From Mactra quadrangularis (taxonomy: Eukaryota > Mollusca > Bivalvia > Venerida > Mactridae): DNA of 64,000 bases. The position numbers and the translations under genes were made by a program. Shown here piece after piece: positions 12,480 through 23,500 of the stretch. The stretch covers positions 2,155,258-2,219,257 of the forward strand of contig CM046307.1 in the NCBI GenBank assembly GCA_025267735.1, written 5' to 3'. Under the pieces are notes generated by a model. It searched no databases. It saw nothing but the letters and a program-made list of their open reading frames with translations, and was not told the origin of the DNA. How positions within the stretch are numbered: position 1 is the first letter of the stretch; the number at the start of each line of letters is the position of its first letter.

Positions 12480-12566
12480 CATTTTCCGTATCATTATCAA
12501 TCACGAACAAACCATCAGTTTGATCTTCTTCCTCATACTCTATTGTTGTACTATAATACATATCAC
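12480..12566 (-). CDS. 87-bp symmetric exon upstream of the unrecognised gene
   Basis: Minus-strand exon bordered by TTTTAG| and |GTAAGT. It is 87 bp, starts and ends in phase 1, and encodes GDMYYSTTIEYEEEDQTDGL followed by FVIDNDTEN. Joined to the acceptor at 11915 it keeps the frame (TEN-G-ESSRDE). The start of the next exon repeats the same pattern (acidic run, LF-ID--TEN), so a short acidic module has been duplicated. An exon with the initiator codon should lie further upstream, but the BEL element begins 100 bp away and I see none. Confidence 0.6.
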
Positions 12567-12614
12567 CTAAAATGACAGGTAAGTAAAAGGTCAATACAGT
12601 GAATATCGCAAAAC

Positions 12615-12669
12615 AAGGTAAGTATGGGTTAGGGTTGGAGTTTACTAGGAATTAATTCGGGGTTTACTC
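12615..12669. repeat. GTTTACTCC-type minisatellite, left flank of the BEL element
   Basis: Short run of the same family (GGAGTTTACTAGG, then GGGGTTTACTC) that ends exactly at the retrotransposon insertion point. The last five bases, TACTC at 12665-12669, are the target-site duplication. Confidence 0.75.
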
Positions 12670-13205
12670 TGTAACAGCCTTTCAATTCGCTTTTGCAAAT
12701 TTCGTTTTTTGTTAGTAACTTACATAATGATATGATTCAGTAAATATTTATACACTGAATTCAGGTGTACTTTCAGTACTTTGATTTTTGTACCTGCAAG
12801 TTACTTCCCTTTTTTGCATGGATGATCCGTGCAGTTGTGTATACGTGGCAGAACGGCCATGATGACAAGACATGATTTCTAAGTTGCGTTGCGTATTTTG
12901 GTTTTGTTTGAGTATTCTACCATTCCCACTGAGGTATTTATCTAATATTATTAATCTATTCCATCATGTATTGCTGTATTGTTTTTCTATTTTTGTGTAT
13001 TTTGAATTTGATAATTGAGTTGATTTATTTGGATTTGTTAAATGCGTTAAGATGATATTATTTTTGTAAGACCTTTTTGTTGGAAATTAGTCTCATTTAG
13101 TAAGAATATTTTATGTCATTTATATTTTAGTTTGACGGTACATAAAGACGTATCTGTAATAAACTCTGGGAAAATATCTACCTGTTGTTGTTGCGTTCCT
13201 CAATA
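12670..13205 (+). repeat. 5' LTR of the BEL/Pao element
   Basis: 536 bp, from TGTAACAGCC to CTCAATA. Compared line by line with 18537-19072, I found no difference. The ends follow from the position of the TACTC duplication; a canonical CA end would place the 3' border three bases earlier. Confidence 0.93.
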
Positions 13206-13220
13206 GTCAAACTCAACGGT

Positions 13221-16200
13221 ATGGCACGTGAAAGAAAATTAACAGAGAAGGGATTATCATATGAAATTGAAAAGGGTGAAAAAGATTTCAAATCTGCTGT
13301 ATCTAAATGGAGAACTAAGGTTGGAAAAATTTCTAAGTTATTGTCTGACAGTGAAAATGTTGATGAAATTCGAGCAGCCAGAGACGATTTAGATAATGCT
13401 ATGAGCCAGGTTTATGAAATATTTCTTCGTTTGAAAGATTTAAATAGTGATGAATCAGTGAACACTCATATAGCAAATATTCTTGAAAATTTGGAAATTG
13501 AACATCAACAGTTCTTATGTAAAATTGCTGACAAAATAAACGATATCAAGTCTGAATGTGGTACAGCAAAGTCAAATGTGTCCAAACGATCATCTAAACA
13601 TTCTGCTACGAAGTCAAAGGCAAAGTCAAGTTCATCAAATAAAACTCAACGTTCAAATGTTGCTATTGAAGCTGCCTTATTAAAAACTAAATTGAAATAT
13701 ATTGATGTTGAAGCAAAATTAAAGGCAGAACATGATAAAATTGTGACTCAAAAGAATTTAGAAATTGCTCAATTGAAATTAGAAATTTTGAATGATAATT
13801 GTAATTCTATTTCAGATGTTTCTAATGTAAGAGTTGATATTCCAGTTCCCACTGTTCCTAAAAGTGTACTTGTTAGCAATTTTGTTAGTAACTGCAACCC
13901 TGAACCAAATGACTTACCACAAATTCCTCCAGAGGGTTCACTTTGTAAATCTCAATCCAGGCAAGTAAATTCACAACCTACTTTTCAACCTCAATCTGTT
14001 AGAGAGGCAAATGTCTCTGTTTTAAATTCTGCTGTTGAATCATTTGTACCTCAGAGTCAAATGTATTCAAGTCATGTTTCACGTCAAGATGACACTGTTT
14101 CAAAACAGATAGTTGATCTTACTAAAACACTTACTGAGCAACTTATGATTAGTCGTCTTCCACCCCCTGAACCTACTGTCTTTGATGGTGATCCCCTTCA
14201 ATATCCAGGATGGAAATCTGCATTTTCAACACTTATTGAGCAGAGGTGTATACCCCCATCCGAAAAACTTCATTATCTAAGAAAATATCTGAGTAACTCT
14301 GTAAGAGATGTTGTAGCAAATCTATTTTTGCTTTCTAATGAAGAATCGTATGAACAGGCTAAAAGTTTGCTTGATGAACGTTATGGTGATCCATTTAAGG
14401 TTTCTTGTGCCTTCCGTAAAAAACTTGATTCTTGGCCCAAGATTGCACCCAAAGATTCACAGTCTTTAGTAAAACTTTCTGATTTCTTGAAACAATGTTT
14501 GACGGCTATGAAATCTGTTCCTGGTTTGTCTGTGTTGGACGACTGTAATGAAAATCGAAAAATCTTGTGCAAACTTCCCGACTGGTTGATTTCTAGGTGG
14601 AATAGAATTGTCATTGACTATACGGCTTGTCATAATCGTTTCCCACCCTTTGTTGACTTTGTTAATTTCATAGCTAAGGAAGCAAAAATTGCATGTAATC
14701 CTTTGACTTCAGTTCAATCGATTAAATCTTCAGGTGAGAAGTCAGAATTTAAATCAGAACAGAAAACCAATTCCCGGTCGTTTGTAGCTTCCGTTAATGA
14801 CTGTTCTTCACAACCATCTTCTGATGTTGATACATTATTGTGCCTTCTCTGTAATGGCCAACACCCCCTAGATAGTTGTACCCAATTTCTTGCAAGATCT
14901 CTTGAAGATCGAAAACGTTTTGTGTTTGAAAATAAACTATGTTTTGGTTGTCTTGGTTCTGGTCATATTTCAAAGTCATGCAAAACTAAACTTCGCTGCA
15001 AGAATTGTAACAAACTACACCCTACATGTCTTCACGGTGATATTAGATCTAATAAGGACATGACACTTGATAAAACAAGTCCGTCAGGTACTGTATTTCT
15101 AAATAATTCCTTTAGCTCAATTGAATGTAGCAAATGTTCTATGATTGTTCCTGTATTCGTGTCACATATTGATAATCCTCTCGAGGAAAAACTTGTATAC
15201 GCATTACTTGATACACAAAGTGACACCACTTTCATTTTAGATAGCACATGTCGTAATTTAGGTTTAAAAGGTGTGGATGTAAATCTTTCACTTTCAACTA
15301 TGCATGCTGAAAACAAGATAGTTAAGAGTAGTAAGGTTAAAGGTTTGATTGTGCGTGCTATTGACAATGATACGAAAATTCCATTGCCAGATACTTACAC
15401 AAGAGGTATTATTCCTGCGAGTCACTCCCATATTCCTACACCTGATACTGCAATGTTGTGGCCCCACTTGCAATGTATTGCAGATTGTCTCTCACCAAAA
15501 CAATCTTGTGAAATTGGTTTACTTATTGGATATAATTGTCCTAGGGCTTTGTTACCTCGAAAAGTTATTCCTCCTGTTGATGATGGCCCATATGCACAAA
15601 AAACTGATTTGGGTTGGGGAATAGTTGGTATTGTTCGACCTTGTCCTGAAGAAGACAGCATTGGTGTAAGTCATTCCATTTTAACGTTTGAGGCTCCTTT
15701 CTTACATTCAAGTAGTTCTAGTATTACCTTTTCTGTTAGGACTTCAACTAAGGAAGTTATGCCCAATGACATAATTAAGATTTTGGAGCAAGATTTTAGA
15801 GATGCATCTACTTGTGGAATATCTCTTTCTCAGGAAGATAAACGTTTTCTATCTGTTCTGGATCAAAATATTGTTTTGAAAATTAACCATTATGAGATGC
15901 CACTTCCATTTCAGAACGATATGCCTTTCTTACCTAATAACAGACAGGTAGCCCTTAATAGACTTTCCTCGCTGAAGAAACGTTTCGTGCGAGATGCTAG
16001 CTTTCATGAGAAGTATTTTGATTTCATGCAAAGTCTCATTAAGAATGGACATGGAGAGAAAGTTCCACAGTCTGAAATTTATCCTGATAATGGTCATGTT
16101 TGGTATATTCCTCATCATGGAGTAATTCGTCCTAAAAAACCGGATAAGCTTCGAGTGGTTTTTGATTGTAGTACCTCCTTTCAAGGTCATTGTCTTAATT

Positions 16201-18209
16201 CCTACTTACTCCAGGGACCTGATCTAACTAACAGATTAATTGGAGTGCTGTCTAGGTTTAAAAAAGAGAGAGTAGCTATTATGTGTGATATAGAACAGAT
16301 GTTCTACCAATTTAATGTTATATCTGAACATAGAGATTATTTAAGACTTGTTTGGTGGAGTGGTACTGACTATGATAAGCCCCCTAAAGATTATCGCATG
16401 ACTGTGCACATTTTTGGAGCAACTTCATCCCCAGGTTGTGCAAATTTTGGTTTAAAGCGATTAGCTTCTGACAATGAGAAAGAATTTGGCCAAGACGTAA
16501 CTAGATTTTTTCATCGTGATTTTTATGTTGACGATGGTCTTAAGTCTGTTCCATCTGTAAGTGAGGCTATTTCTTTGATAGATAGAAGCCAACAATTATG
16601 TAAAAGAGGTGGCTTAAGGCTACATAAATTTGTCTCTAGTGAAAAGGACGTAATTTCCTTTGTTAACCCTGATGATCGTGGTAAAGTTCTTAGCGACGTT
16701 TTAGATGATAATTTACCTGTTGAGACAGCCCTTGGTATTCAGTGGTGTACAAATTCAGATACATTTCAGTTCAGAGTTGTTTTAAAGCCACATCCCCTCA
16801 CTAGACGTGGCATTTTGTCATCTGTAGGTTCTTTATATGACCCTCTAGGTTTAATTTCTCCTGTAGTGTTGGTTGCTAAACAGTTACTTCAGCAACTATG
16901 TGCAGATAATTTTGGATGGGACGATCCATTACCCGAGGAAATTTTATGTAGGTGGCAGAAATGGTGTGGTGATTTACCTAATCTTGAGGTAGTAAAAATT
17001 TCAAGATGTTTGAAGCCAGACAAGTTTGGTGACGTCGCTTCTGTTGAGTTGCATCATTTTTCTGATGCTAGTACGACCGGATACGGTCAGTGTTCCTATA
17101 TTCGTCTGATTAATATTTCTGGTTTAGTACATTGTTCTCTTGTTATGGCAAAATCGAGGGTTGTTCCACTTAAACCTGTTACTATTCTTCGGCTTGTGTT
17201 GACAGCGGCATTATTGTCTGTAAAAATTGCTTTAATGCTTGAGCAAGAACTTGAGTATGATAATATTAGTCATTTTTATTGGACTGATAGTCAAGTTGTT
17301 TTAAGGTATATTGCAAATGATGCAAAACGATTCCATGTTTTTGTTGCTAACAGGGTTCAACAAATAAGAGACCATTCAGAATTGTCTCAATGGAGATATA
17401 TTGAGTCGGAAAATAATCCTGCTGATTATGCGTCACGTGGTGTTACTGCGAAGGAAATTCCTAAAAATAGAATTTGGTTCAATGGTCCCAAGTTTCTTTG
17501 GTCTTCTGATTTACCTAGCGTTACAACAGTTGATACAGAGGTGTGTGCTGATATAGATCCAGAGGTGAAACGGGTGAGGAGTTTAGCAACAGTGTCAGAT
17601 AAGGTTGTTCATGGTTCGTTGCTTGATCGCATTGATTACTTTTCAGATTGGCATCGGGCAAAGGTTGCTGTTGCCTTATGTTTTAGGTTCAGAAACATAC
17701 TTTTGGACAGAGTTGTTTCTCGTGGCACAATTACACAGTCTCATGGTAAAGAAATTTACAGCTCTCCTTCTGTATCTGAATTAAGGTCAGCTGAATGTGA
17801 AATTCTTAGACATGTTCAGCATTCTTTCTTTAAGTCTGAAATGTTGTCCCTTACAAAGGCCACTATGGATCAAGATAACAGTTCATCTGAAAATTTAAGT
17901 CTTGTTTGCCTTAAAGGTAGTTCAAAGTTGCAGCGACTTGATCCATTTACGGATAAAGATAATTTGCTTCGTGTTGGTGGTCGCCTGCATAAGTCAGATA
18001 TGCCTGAAAGGTTGAAACATCCAATTATTTTGCCTCAAAGGTGTCATGTGACTAATTTGCTTGTCAGATACTTTCGTGAAAGAGTTCACCATCGGGGACG
18101 TGGTTTAACAATAAATGAAATAAGAAATAACGGTTATTGGATAATTGGAGCTAGTTCTGTTGTGTCATCTGTCATATATATTTGGAACGTCCAGTTCATA
18201 AACTTATAG
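13221..18209 (+). CDS. BEL/Pao Gag-Pol polyprotein, truncated in integrase
   Basis: 1662 residues from the ATG at 13221 (MARERKL); in-frame codons further upstream lie in the LTR. Order: Gag with Lys/Glu-rich coiled coil (1-220); DUF1759-type Gag region starting PPPEPTVFDGDPLQYPGW (about 313); zinc knuckles including CFGCLGSGHISKSC, a CCHC box (about 573); aspartic protease with LLDTQSDTTFI (about 662); reverse transcriptase with MCDIEQMFYQF (about 1022) and the catalytic FYVDD (about 1100); RNase H with HHFSDAST (about 1278) and YWTDSQVV (about 1353). The integrase N-terminal zinc region begins (HHRGRGLTINEIRNNGYW, about 1623), but the frame ends a few codons later, before the second zinc-ligand pair and without any D,D-35-E core. 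Confidence 0.93.
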   Translation: MARERKLTEKGLSYEIEKGEKDFKSAVSKWRTKVGKISKLLSDSENVDEIRAARDDLDNAMSQVYEIFLRLKDLNSDESVNTHIANILENLEIEHQQFLCKIADKINDIKSECGTAKSNVSKRSSKHSATKSKAKSSSSNKTQRSNVAIEAALLKTKLKYIDVEAKLKAEHDKIVTQKNLEIAQLKLEILNDNCNSISDVSNVRVDIPVPTVPKSVLVSNFVSNCNPEPNDLPQIPPEGSLCKSQSRQVNSQPTFQPQSVREANVSVLNSAVESFVPQSQMYSSHVSRQDDTVSKQIVDLTKTLTEQLMISRLPPPEPTVFDGDPLQYPGWKSAFSTLIEQRCIPPSEKLHYLRKYLSNSVRDVVANLFLLSNEESYEQAKSLLDERYGDPFKVSCAFRKKLDSWPKIAPKDSQSLVKLSDFLKQCLTAMKSVPGLSVLDDCNENRKILCKLPDWLISRWNRIVIDYTACHNRFPPFVDFVNFIAKEAKIACNPLTSVQSIKSSGEKSEFKSEQKTNSRSFVASVNDCSSQPSSDVDTLLCLLCNGQHPLDSCTQFLARSLEDRKRFVFENKLCFGCLGSGHISKSCKTKLRCKNCNKLHPTCLHGDIRSNKDMTLDKTSPSGTVFLNNSFSSIECSKCSMIVPVFVSHIDNPLEEKLVYALLDTQSDTTFILDSTCRNLGLKGVDVNLSLSTMHAENKIVKSSKVKGLIVRAIDNDTKIPLPDTYTRGIIPASHSHIPTPDTAMLWPHLQCIADCLSPKQSCEIGLLIGYNCPRALLPRKVIPPVDDGPYAQKTDLGWGIVGIVRPCPEEDSIGVSHSILTFEAPFLHSSSSSITFSVRTSTKEVMPNDIIKILEQDFRDASTCGISLSQEDKRFLSVLDQNIVLKINHYEMPLPFQNDMPFLPNNRQVALNRLSSLKKRFVRDASFHEKYFDFMQSLIKNGHGEKVPQSEIYPDNGHVWYIPHHGVIRPKKPDKLRVVFDCSTSFQGHCLNSYLLQGPDLTNRLIGVLSRFKKERVAIMCDIEQMFYQFNVISEHRDYLRLVWWSGTDYDKPPKDYRMTVHIFGATSSPGCANFGLKRLASDNEKEFGQDVTRFFHRDFYVDDGLKSVPSVSEAISLIDRSQQLCKRGGLRLHKFVSSEKDVISFVNPDDRGKVLSDVLDDNLPVETALGIQWCTNSDTFQFRVVLKPHPLTRRGILSSVGSLYDPLGLISPVVLVAKQLLQQLCADNFGWDDPLPEEILCRWQKWCGDLPNLEVVKISRCLKPDKFGDVASVELHHFSDASTTGYGQCSYIRLINISGLVHCSLVMAKSRVVPLKPVTILRLVLTAALLSVKIALMLEQELEYDNISHFYWTDSQVVLRYIANDAKRFHVFVANRVQQIRDHSELSQWRYIESENNPADYASRGVTAKEIPKNRIWFNGPKFLWSSDLPSVTTVDTEVCADIDPEVKRVRSLATVSDKVVHGSLLDRIDYFSDWHRAKVAVALCFRFRNILLDRVVSRGTITQSHGKEIYSSPSVSELRSAECEILRHVQHSFFKSEMLSLTKATMDQDNSSSENLSLVCLKGSSKLQRLDPFTDKDNLLRVGGRLHKSDMPERLKHPIILPQRCHVTNLLVRYFRERVHHRGRGLTINEIRNNGYWIIGASSVVSSVIYIWNVQFINL

Positions 18210-18250
18210 TTTTACTTGAGACCGAGGAATTCCCCGACGGGGAGCCATAA
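18182..18250 (+). pseudogene. Remnant of the Pol C-terminus after an internal deletion
   Basis: In the +1 frame directly after the truncated integrase, 22 codons read LERPVHKLIVLLETEEF and end DGEP-stop. RPV-KL-LL is what the last residues of BEL/Pao integrases look like. The sequence thus jumps from the integrase zinc region to the protein end: several hundred codons are missing and the frame has shifted. Confidence 0.7.
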
Positions 18251-18536
18251 GTATGAAATTTGTACAAGGACATATATAAGTTTTTATATATTGTAGATGT
18301 ATTGTGTATTTTGAAAGTATATAAACTTGAAAATACAGGGTATTGAATTGATGTTATGATTATATAGTCATGCATTTATATTGATGTTATTTAGTAGTGA
18401 AGCATTTTTTTTTTTTTTAAATATGTATGTATTTTTGATATCATTGTTGTTGATATTATATGCAAATGATCAGTTAATGATGTTTGTACGTATTTACTAC
18501 TTCCTTATAAAATTGTTGTGTCAATTTGGGGAGCCA

Positions 18537-19072
18537 TGTAACAGCCTTTCAATTCGCTTTTGCAAATTTCGTTTTTTGTTAGTAACTTACATAATGATAT
18601 GATTCAGTAAATATTTATACACTGAATTCAGGTGTACTTTCAGTACTTTGATTTTTGTACCTGCAAGTTACTTCCCTTTTTTGCATGGATGATCCGTGCA
18701 GTTGTGTATACGTGGCAGAACGGCCATGATGACAAGACATGATTTCTAAGTTGCGTTGCGTATTTTGGTTTTGTTTGAGTATTCTACCATTCCCACTGAG
18801 GTATTTATCTAATATTATTAATCTATTCCATCATGTATTGCTGTATTGTTTTTCTATTTTTGTGTATTTTGAATTTGATAATTGAGTTGATTTATTTGGA
18901 TTTGTTAAATGCGTTAAGATGATATTATTTTTGTAAGACCTTTTTGTTGGAAATTAGTCTCATTTAGTAAGAATATTTTATGTCATTTATATTTTAGTTT
19001 GACGGTACATAAAGACGTATCTGTAATAAACTCTGGGAAAATATCTACCTGTTGTTGTTGCGTTCCTCAATA
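18537..19072 (+). repeat. 3' LTR of the BEL/Pao element
   Basis: 536 bp, identical by eye to the 5' LTR; followed by the TACTC duplication. The stretch 18251-18536 is AT-rich untranslated DNA of the element, with a T-run near 18407. Confidence 0.95.
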
Positions 19073-19079
19073 TACTCCT

Positions 19080-19830
19080 TTTCCATTTAAATTCAGTTTG
19101 GGTAAACTAGGAGTTAACTAGAGTTTACTCGGAGTTTACTCTTACTATCATTACCTGTCGGAATCAGTTAGGATAAACTCCGAGTAAACTAGAATTTACT
19201 CAGATTCTACTTGGGGTTTACTCCCGCTTACTAGCTTCTCCACTAAAAAAAGTGGGTAAACTAAGAGTTCACGAGAGTTTACTCCGGGTTTACTCCCGCT
19301 TACTACCTTTTCCATTTAAAACCAATTGGGTTACTACTTTTTCTATTTAAGATCATTTGGGGGTAAACTAGGAGTTAACTAGCGTTTACTGGGGTTTACT
19401 CCTGCTTACTACTTTTTCTACTTTTTCCATTTAAAATCATTTGAGGGTATACTAGGAGTTTACTAGAGTTTACTCGGGGTTTACTCCTGCTTACTACTTT
19501 TTCTACTCTTTCCATTTAATATCATTTGAGGGTATACTAGGAGTTTACTAGTGTTTACTCGGGGTTTACTCCTGCTTACTACTTTTTCTACTTTTTCCAT
19601 TTAAAATCATTTGAGGGTATACTAGGAGTTTACTAGAGTTTACTCGGGGTTTACTCCTGCTTACTACTTTTTCTACTTTTTCCATTTAAAATCATTTGAG
19701 GGTATACTAGGAGTTTACTAGAGTTTACTCGGGGTTTACTCCTGCTTACTACTTTTTCTATTTAAGATCATTTGGGGGTAAACTAGGAGTTTACTAGAGT
19801 TTACTCGGAGTTTACTCCGATTTCAATTTT
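19080..19830. repeat. 85-bp minisatellite, right flank of the BEL element
   Basis: The motif GGTATACTAGGAGTTTACTA recurs at 19446, 19531, 19616 and 19701 (period 85 bp), with shorter variant units on both sides. Each unit carries GTTTACTCCTGCTTACTAC and a CTTTTTC pyrimidine stretch. The BEL element split this array from the family members at 11985-12160 and 12615-12669. Confidence 0.9.
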
Positions 19831-20400
19831 AACACTATTATTAAATGATTAATGCTGATACTTCAATATTCGGGCACATTCTGTCCTTTTGAGCGAAAGT
19901 ATGTGAATATTTTATATAATCAGCACGGACATAAATACCAAATTAAGCACAAAACTCAGTTAAATCAGGTAAACTTGGTTTACAATTTCATTTTAAAATC
20001 AATTGCACATAAGCTCCGGGTTCACTCGGATTTCAATTACAATTTATAATTTCGTGAGCAAATTTGCTTAAATCTCACTTAAAATAATTTTACATTTTTA
20101 AATATTTAAAAACTCAATAAATTTCATGAAATAAATAATTTCCATTCAATGTAAATTTAATTCTAAAATTCAACAAAAATAAAAATGTGTCATGAATATC
20201 TTTAAATACATTGGCAAGTACACACGAATAATATTAATAAATAAACAAAATTAAATGTTACAATTCCAAATCTTACCTTGATTCATCCTAAATCCAATAT
20301 AATTAAATTTTAATTCAAAAATAAAATATTCACTATTACATACAAAAAAACACAACCTATCGCTAGGAAATCCAGATTCCAACTGAAACTTTTACAGTTA
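19831..20400. other. AT-rich spacer, no gene seen
   Basis: AT-rich DNA with no coding pattern or recognised repeat; the one short open frame (19852-20049) has no protein-like character. Confidence 0.6.
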
Positions 20401-20401
20401 T

Positions 20402-20470
20402 ACTTCCGGTAATGACCAACTACGCATGCGCAAAAAATCATCCAATCAGTGAACAGATACAGTCACGTGA
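20402..20470. promoter_or_regulatory. Promoter-like motif cluster (ETS, NRF1, CCAAT, E-box)
   Basis: Within 70 bp stand ACTTCCGGT (ETS type, 20402), TACGCATGCGCA (NRF1-type palindrome, 20421), CCAAT (20442) and TCACGTGA (E-box palindrome, 20463). Together these are typical of animal housekeeping promoters. No gene is visible on either side, and a CCCTAA block begins 35 bp to the right. The role is inferred from motifs only. Confidence 0.35.
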
Positions 20471-20503
20471 TAGGCATCTCTGGATGGGCATCTTTCGTTT
20501 TTT

Positions 20504-20570
20504 CCCTATACCCTAACCCTATTCCTAACCCTAACCCTAACCCCTAACCCTAACCCTAACCCTAACCCTG
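20504..20570 (+). repeat. Interstitial CCCTAA block
   Basis: About eleven degenerate telomere-type repeats, in the same orientation as the blocks at 1496-8391. A DNA element starts at its right edge (20571). Confidence 0.9.
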
Positions 20571-23500
20571 GGGCCGTATTCCCATCCTTACTTAAGTTTT
20601 TATTCAAGTATTTTCTCATCCTCGACATTTTCTCCTTAGCTAAGGAAAAAGTCTTCCTCAACCTTAAGTGGTATTCTCAAAGTCACTGAAGGAAAAACTT
20701 ACCAATGGATAAGTTTGATTTTTTCCTCAACCTTAAGTAAATCTCAATGGAATTTCTAGTCTATAAATAGAAACGGAATGTCGCGTGGAGGTATTTCACG
20801 AAGCTAAAAATAGTAACTTGACATTAGAGCTAGTGCAGTTACCGTCCGCAGCATATCGTTGTAGTCTAAATAATTGCATCTGACACGAAAAAGACTCAAG
20901 TGCACAATTTCTCAGCAAATACTGATTATTAATGGTAGAACGTACCTATGTCCATTTCAGTATTAATTAGTATTTAAATTAAGATAACACTGTGAGAACG
21001 ATTATATTTGTCGTAATAATTTTGCTACTTTTATTGTAAAATTTACAAATTACATTTATTATCTTCAACATATAGATGACAATCACTGACACAATAGACA
21101 TACACATTTACTGTGTCTATGACTGGCACAGAAGCCGTCGGCAAGTTTAACGTAAGGGAATTAAACAGGTACGGCATATTTTTATCCATGGAGTAGGTTT
21201 ACATTAGTTACATGTATATTTACTTCAATAGTTCATAGTTAAATTTTACATGATACAAAACTCGTTCGTAAGGCTGCCTTACAAACGATTTTTGTATCAT
21301 GTAAAATTCGCCTTTTTGGCACATTAATTTTCATGGCATTTAAATACAATTGACCTATTCTTAAGTCTGTACACAATAACACAGACCTTTACAGTTTAGA
21401 AACCAAAAGGCTGGGACAACACAGATCGAGATGGAACAATCATTCACTTACTTACTACAGTCGTCAAACTTAACTAGAGATTACCTCTTTAAAAAATTAC
21501 TTTTATCAAGAAATGACAAATAATGTAGTTGTAGGGCCTAAAACCGATTAACTTTAAATGTTTTTTTTTTGGTGTTCACAACTTTATACTGGAAATGAGT
21601 GAACAGTAGTTAAAGGTGAACTTTTATCATACCCCAGATTTTTTTATCAGTCTATTGTTGGCCTCATGTCAGCCCAATATTAGATTCCTACATCCCTCAA
21701 GACATCCGGCTACAAGTTCGTATCACATTGACAGAATGTTTATAATGGATATAGGGTCGTGGTTTCATCAGCATTAAAGCAACACTTCCCCCATTAAACA
21801 ACTTTCCAGCCATAGGTGGCAACTACAGCTTAGACTACTATATTGGCTGTATATTCTGTAAAACTATCAGTAATCTACTGTCACATAATTATGATACTTG
21901 CTTTTACCAGCATTGTAAGCTTATAAATTTCAAGCCTAAGACTCAAAGAAAAACTAAATAGTTTATTATGTAAAACAACATTTTATTAGCACATAATTTG
22001 TATAACATCAATTAAATAATCAATAAATAAACATGTATAAATGTCTAAGACCTTCCGGTTTTCTTTGTTGAATAAACTTGTAAACTTGTAAAACATGTAT
22101 ACTAAACATAAAGTCATGTTACAAGATGTAAAGTTTGAGAGCTCTGTCCACAGGTACATTTGTACTTGATGTCTGGCTTTTATAAATTGAAGTGCAAACC
22201 TATGGAAACAAATATTTCAAGAACATCTAAGCCAGATTGTTAGTTGGATTCTTAAACATCTTAGATCTAGCTGTAGAAGAAGTTCAAGTGAGTAAGTCAA
22301 GCAGTCATTAAAAATGGTGTATTTAAGGGATCCAATGTGAGTACAATGGATTTCATCAGCAGTTGTTGTAGTAGTGTTTATTACATGACAACATTCTCAG
22401 TCACAGGTCTGGCTGAACCATAGTCTAATCTAAATCACTTCTTTAGTATCTTTACATTTTTACACTTTGTAACTTTACCTAAAAATAAAAAGATGTTAAA
22501 ATAAGGATCAAGAATGAGAAGATAAGCCATAAACAGGTTGATCTAAACATTAGATATCCATTGTCCAGATGACTGTATTCTGAGCTTATATTAATATTAA
22601 TGATTCATGTAACCTAACATTTCATTAACAGTAACTTCACAGCATATTAAAACCTGCATAGTGCAGTAACAAGATTTATCAAATTTTATGGAATACATGT
22701 ATAGTTTTCTTTGGTGTTTAAACATATGAATCTTCTACATTTCATTATATGCTGTTCAAACACAAGTTCTGTCCCTGTATAGCCATTCCTTAAACTGGAG
22801 GAGCTCTACATTACAACTCTGTATATTATTCAAGCCAAATACTCTGAATCCTCAAATGATTGTTCAAATTTCATAACTAAAACAACTTTCAATTGGATCT
22901 ATTTTTGCTTTGAAATAATACAGCTGAAAAGAATTTCAAACCCTTCTATCAACAGGGTGATTTTAATTGATATTTAGAAATATGTGTCACAACTCTGACA
23001 TTCATTTTTCCAGTTAATATATGAACAGGGTTTGTCTGGACCTTCATACTTGACTATGATATTATAGCAACAATGTTTAGCAATATTCTAAGTGCTTGAG
23101 TCAGAGCACAAAAATCCTTAAGAGAATTTCCAGGAATTAGAATTATTAAAATACATTTACGTACTTATCACAGCTTGTACAAGCCTCATCTTTCCAAAGC
23201 CAGTCAAATTTTTATACATATTTAAAACTCTTCAAGCCATACTCATCTTCACATCTGAAGTCTGAAAAAAAACCAGAAATTGCAAACTTCTGTATTAGGG
23301 ATATAAAACCAGAGTGAAATTATTAACGTAGTATAATTATGTTATATTTTTAAATTTCAACAAAGTCAATTATGAAAAAAATTAGTTCAGTAACCTAGGT
23401 AGGTTGTTTGACAGTCAAACTAGGAGTGGAAGTAGCAGTTTTGGCCAGTTATGGCTTGTAAACCTTTTAGGATATTTGTCAAGAAATGTATTTTTCAGTC

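Larger units (their letters stand above)
12670..19072 (+). mobile_element. BEL/Pao LTR retrotransposon, integrase-deleted, recent
   Basis: A 6403-bp element with two 536-bp direct LTRs (TGTAACAGCC to CTCAATA) that read identical by eye. It is flanked by TACTC at 12665-12669 and 19073-19077; a 5-bp duplication is typical of BEL/Pao. The interior carries one Gag-Pol frame. A G-rich tract (GGGGAG) lies just before the 3' LTR and may serve as the polypurine tract; I could not identify a primer-binding site with confidence. The identical LTRs argue for recent insertion, yet the integrase core is missing, so this copy should be non-autonomous. Confidence 0.95.

Noticed and set aside
14381..16190. 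Frames antisense or out of frame to the BEL Gag-Pol
   Set aside because: Shadows of the real coding frame without any domain features.
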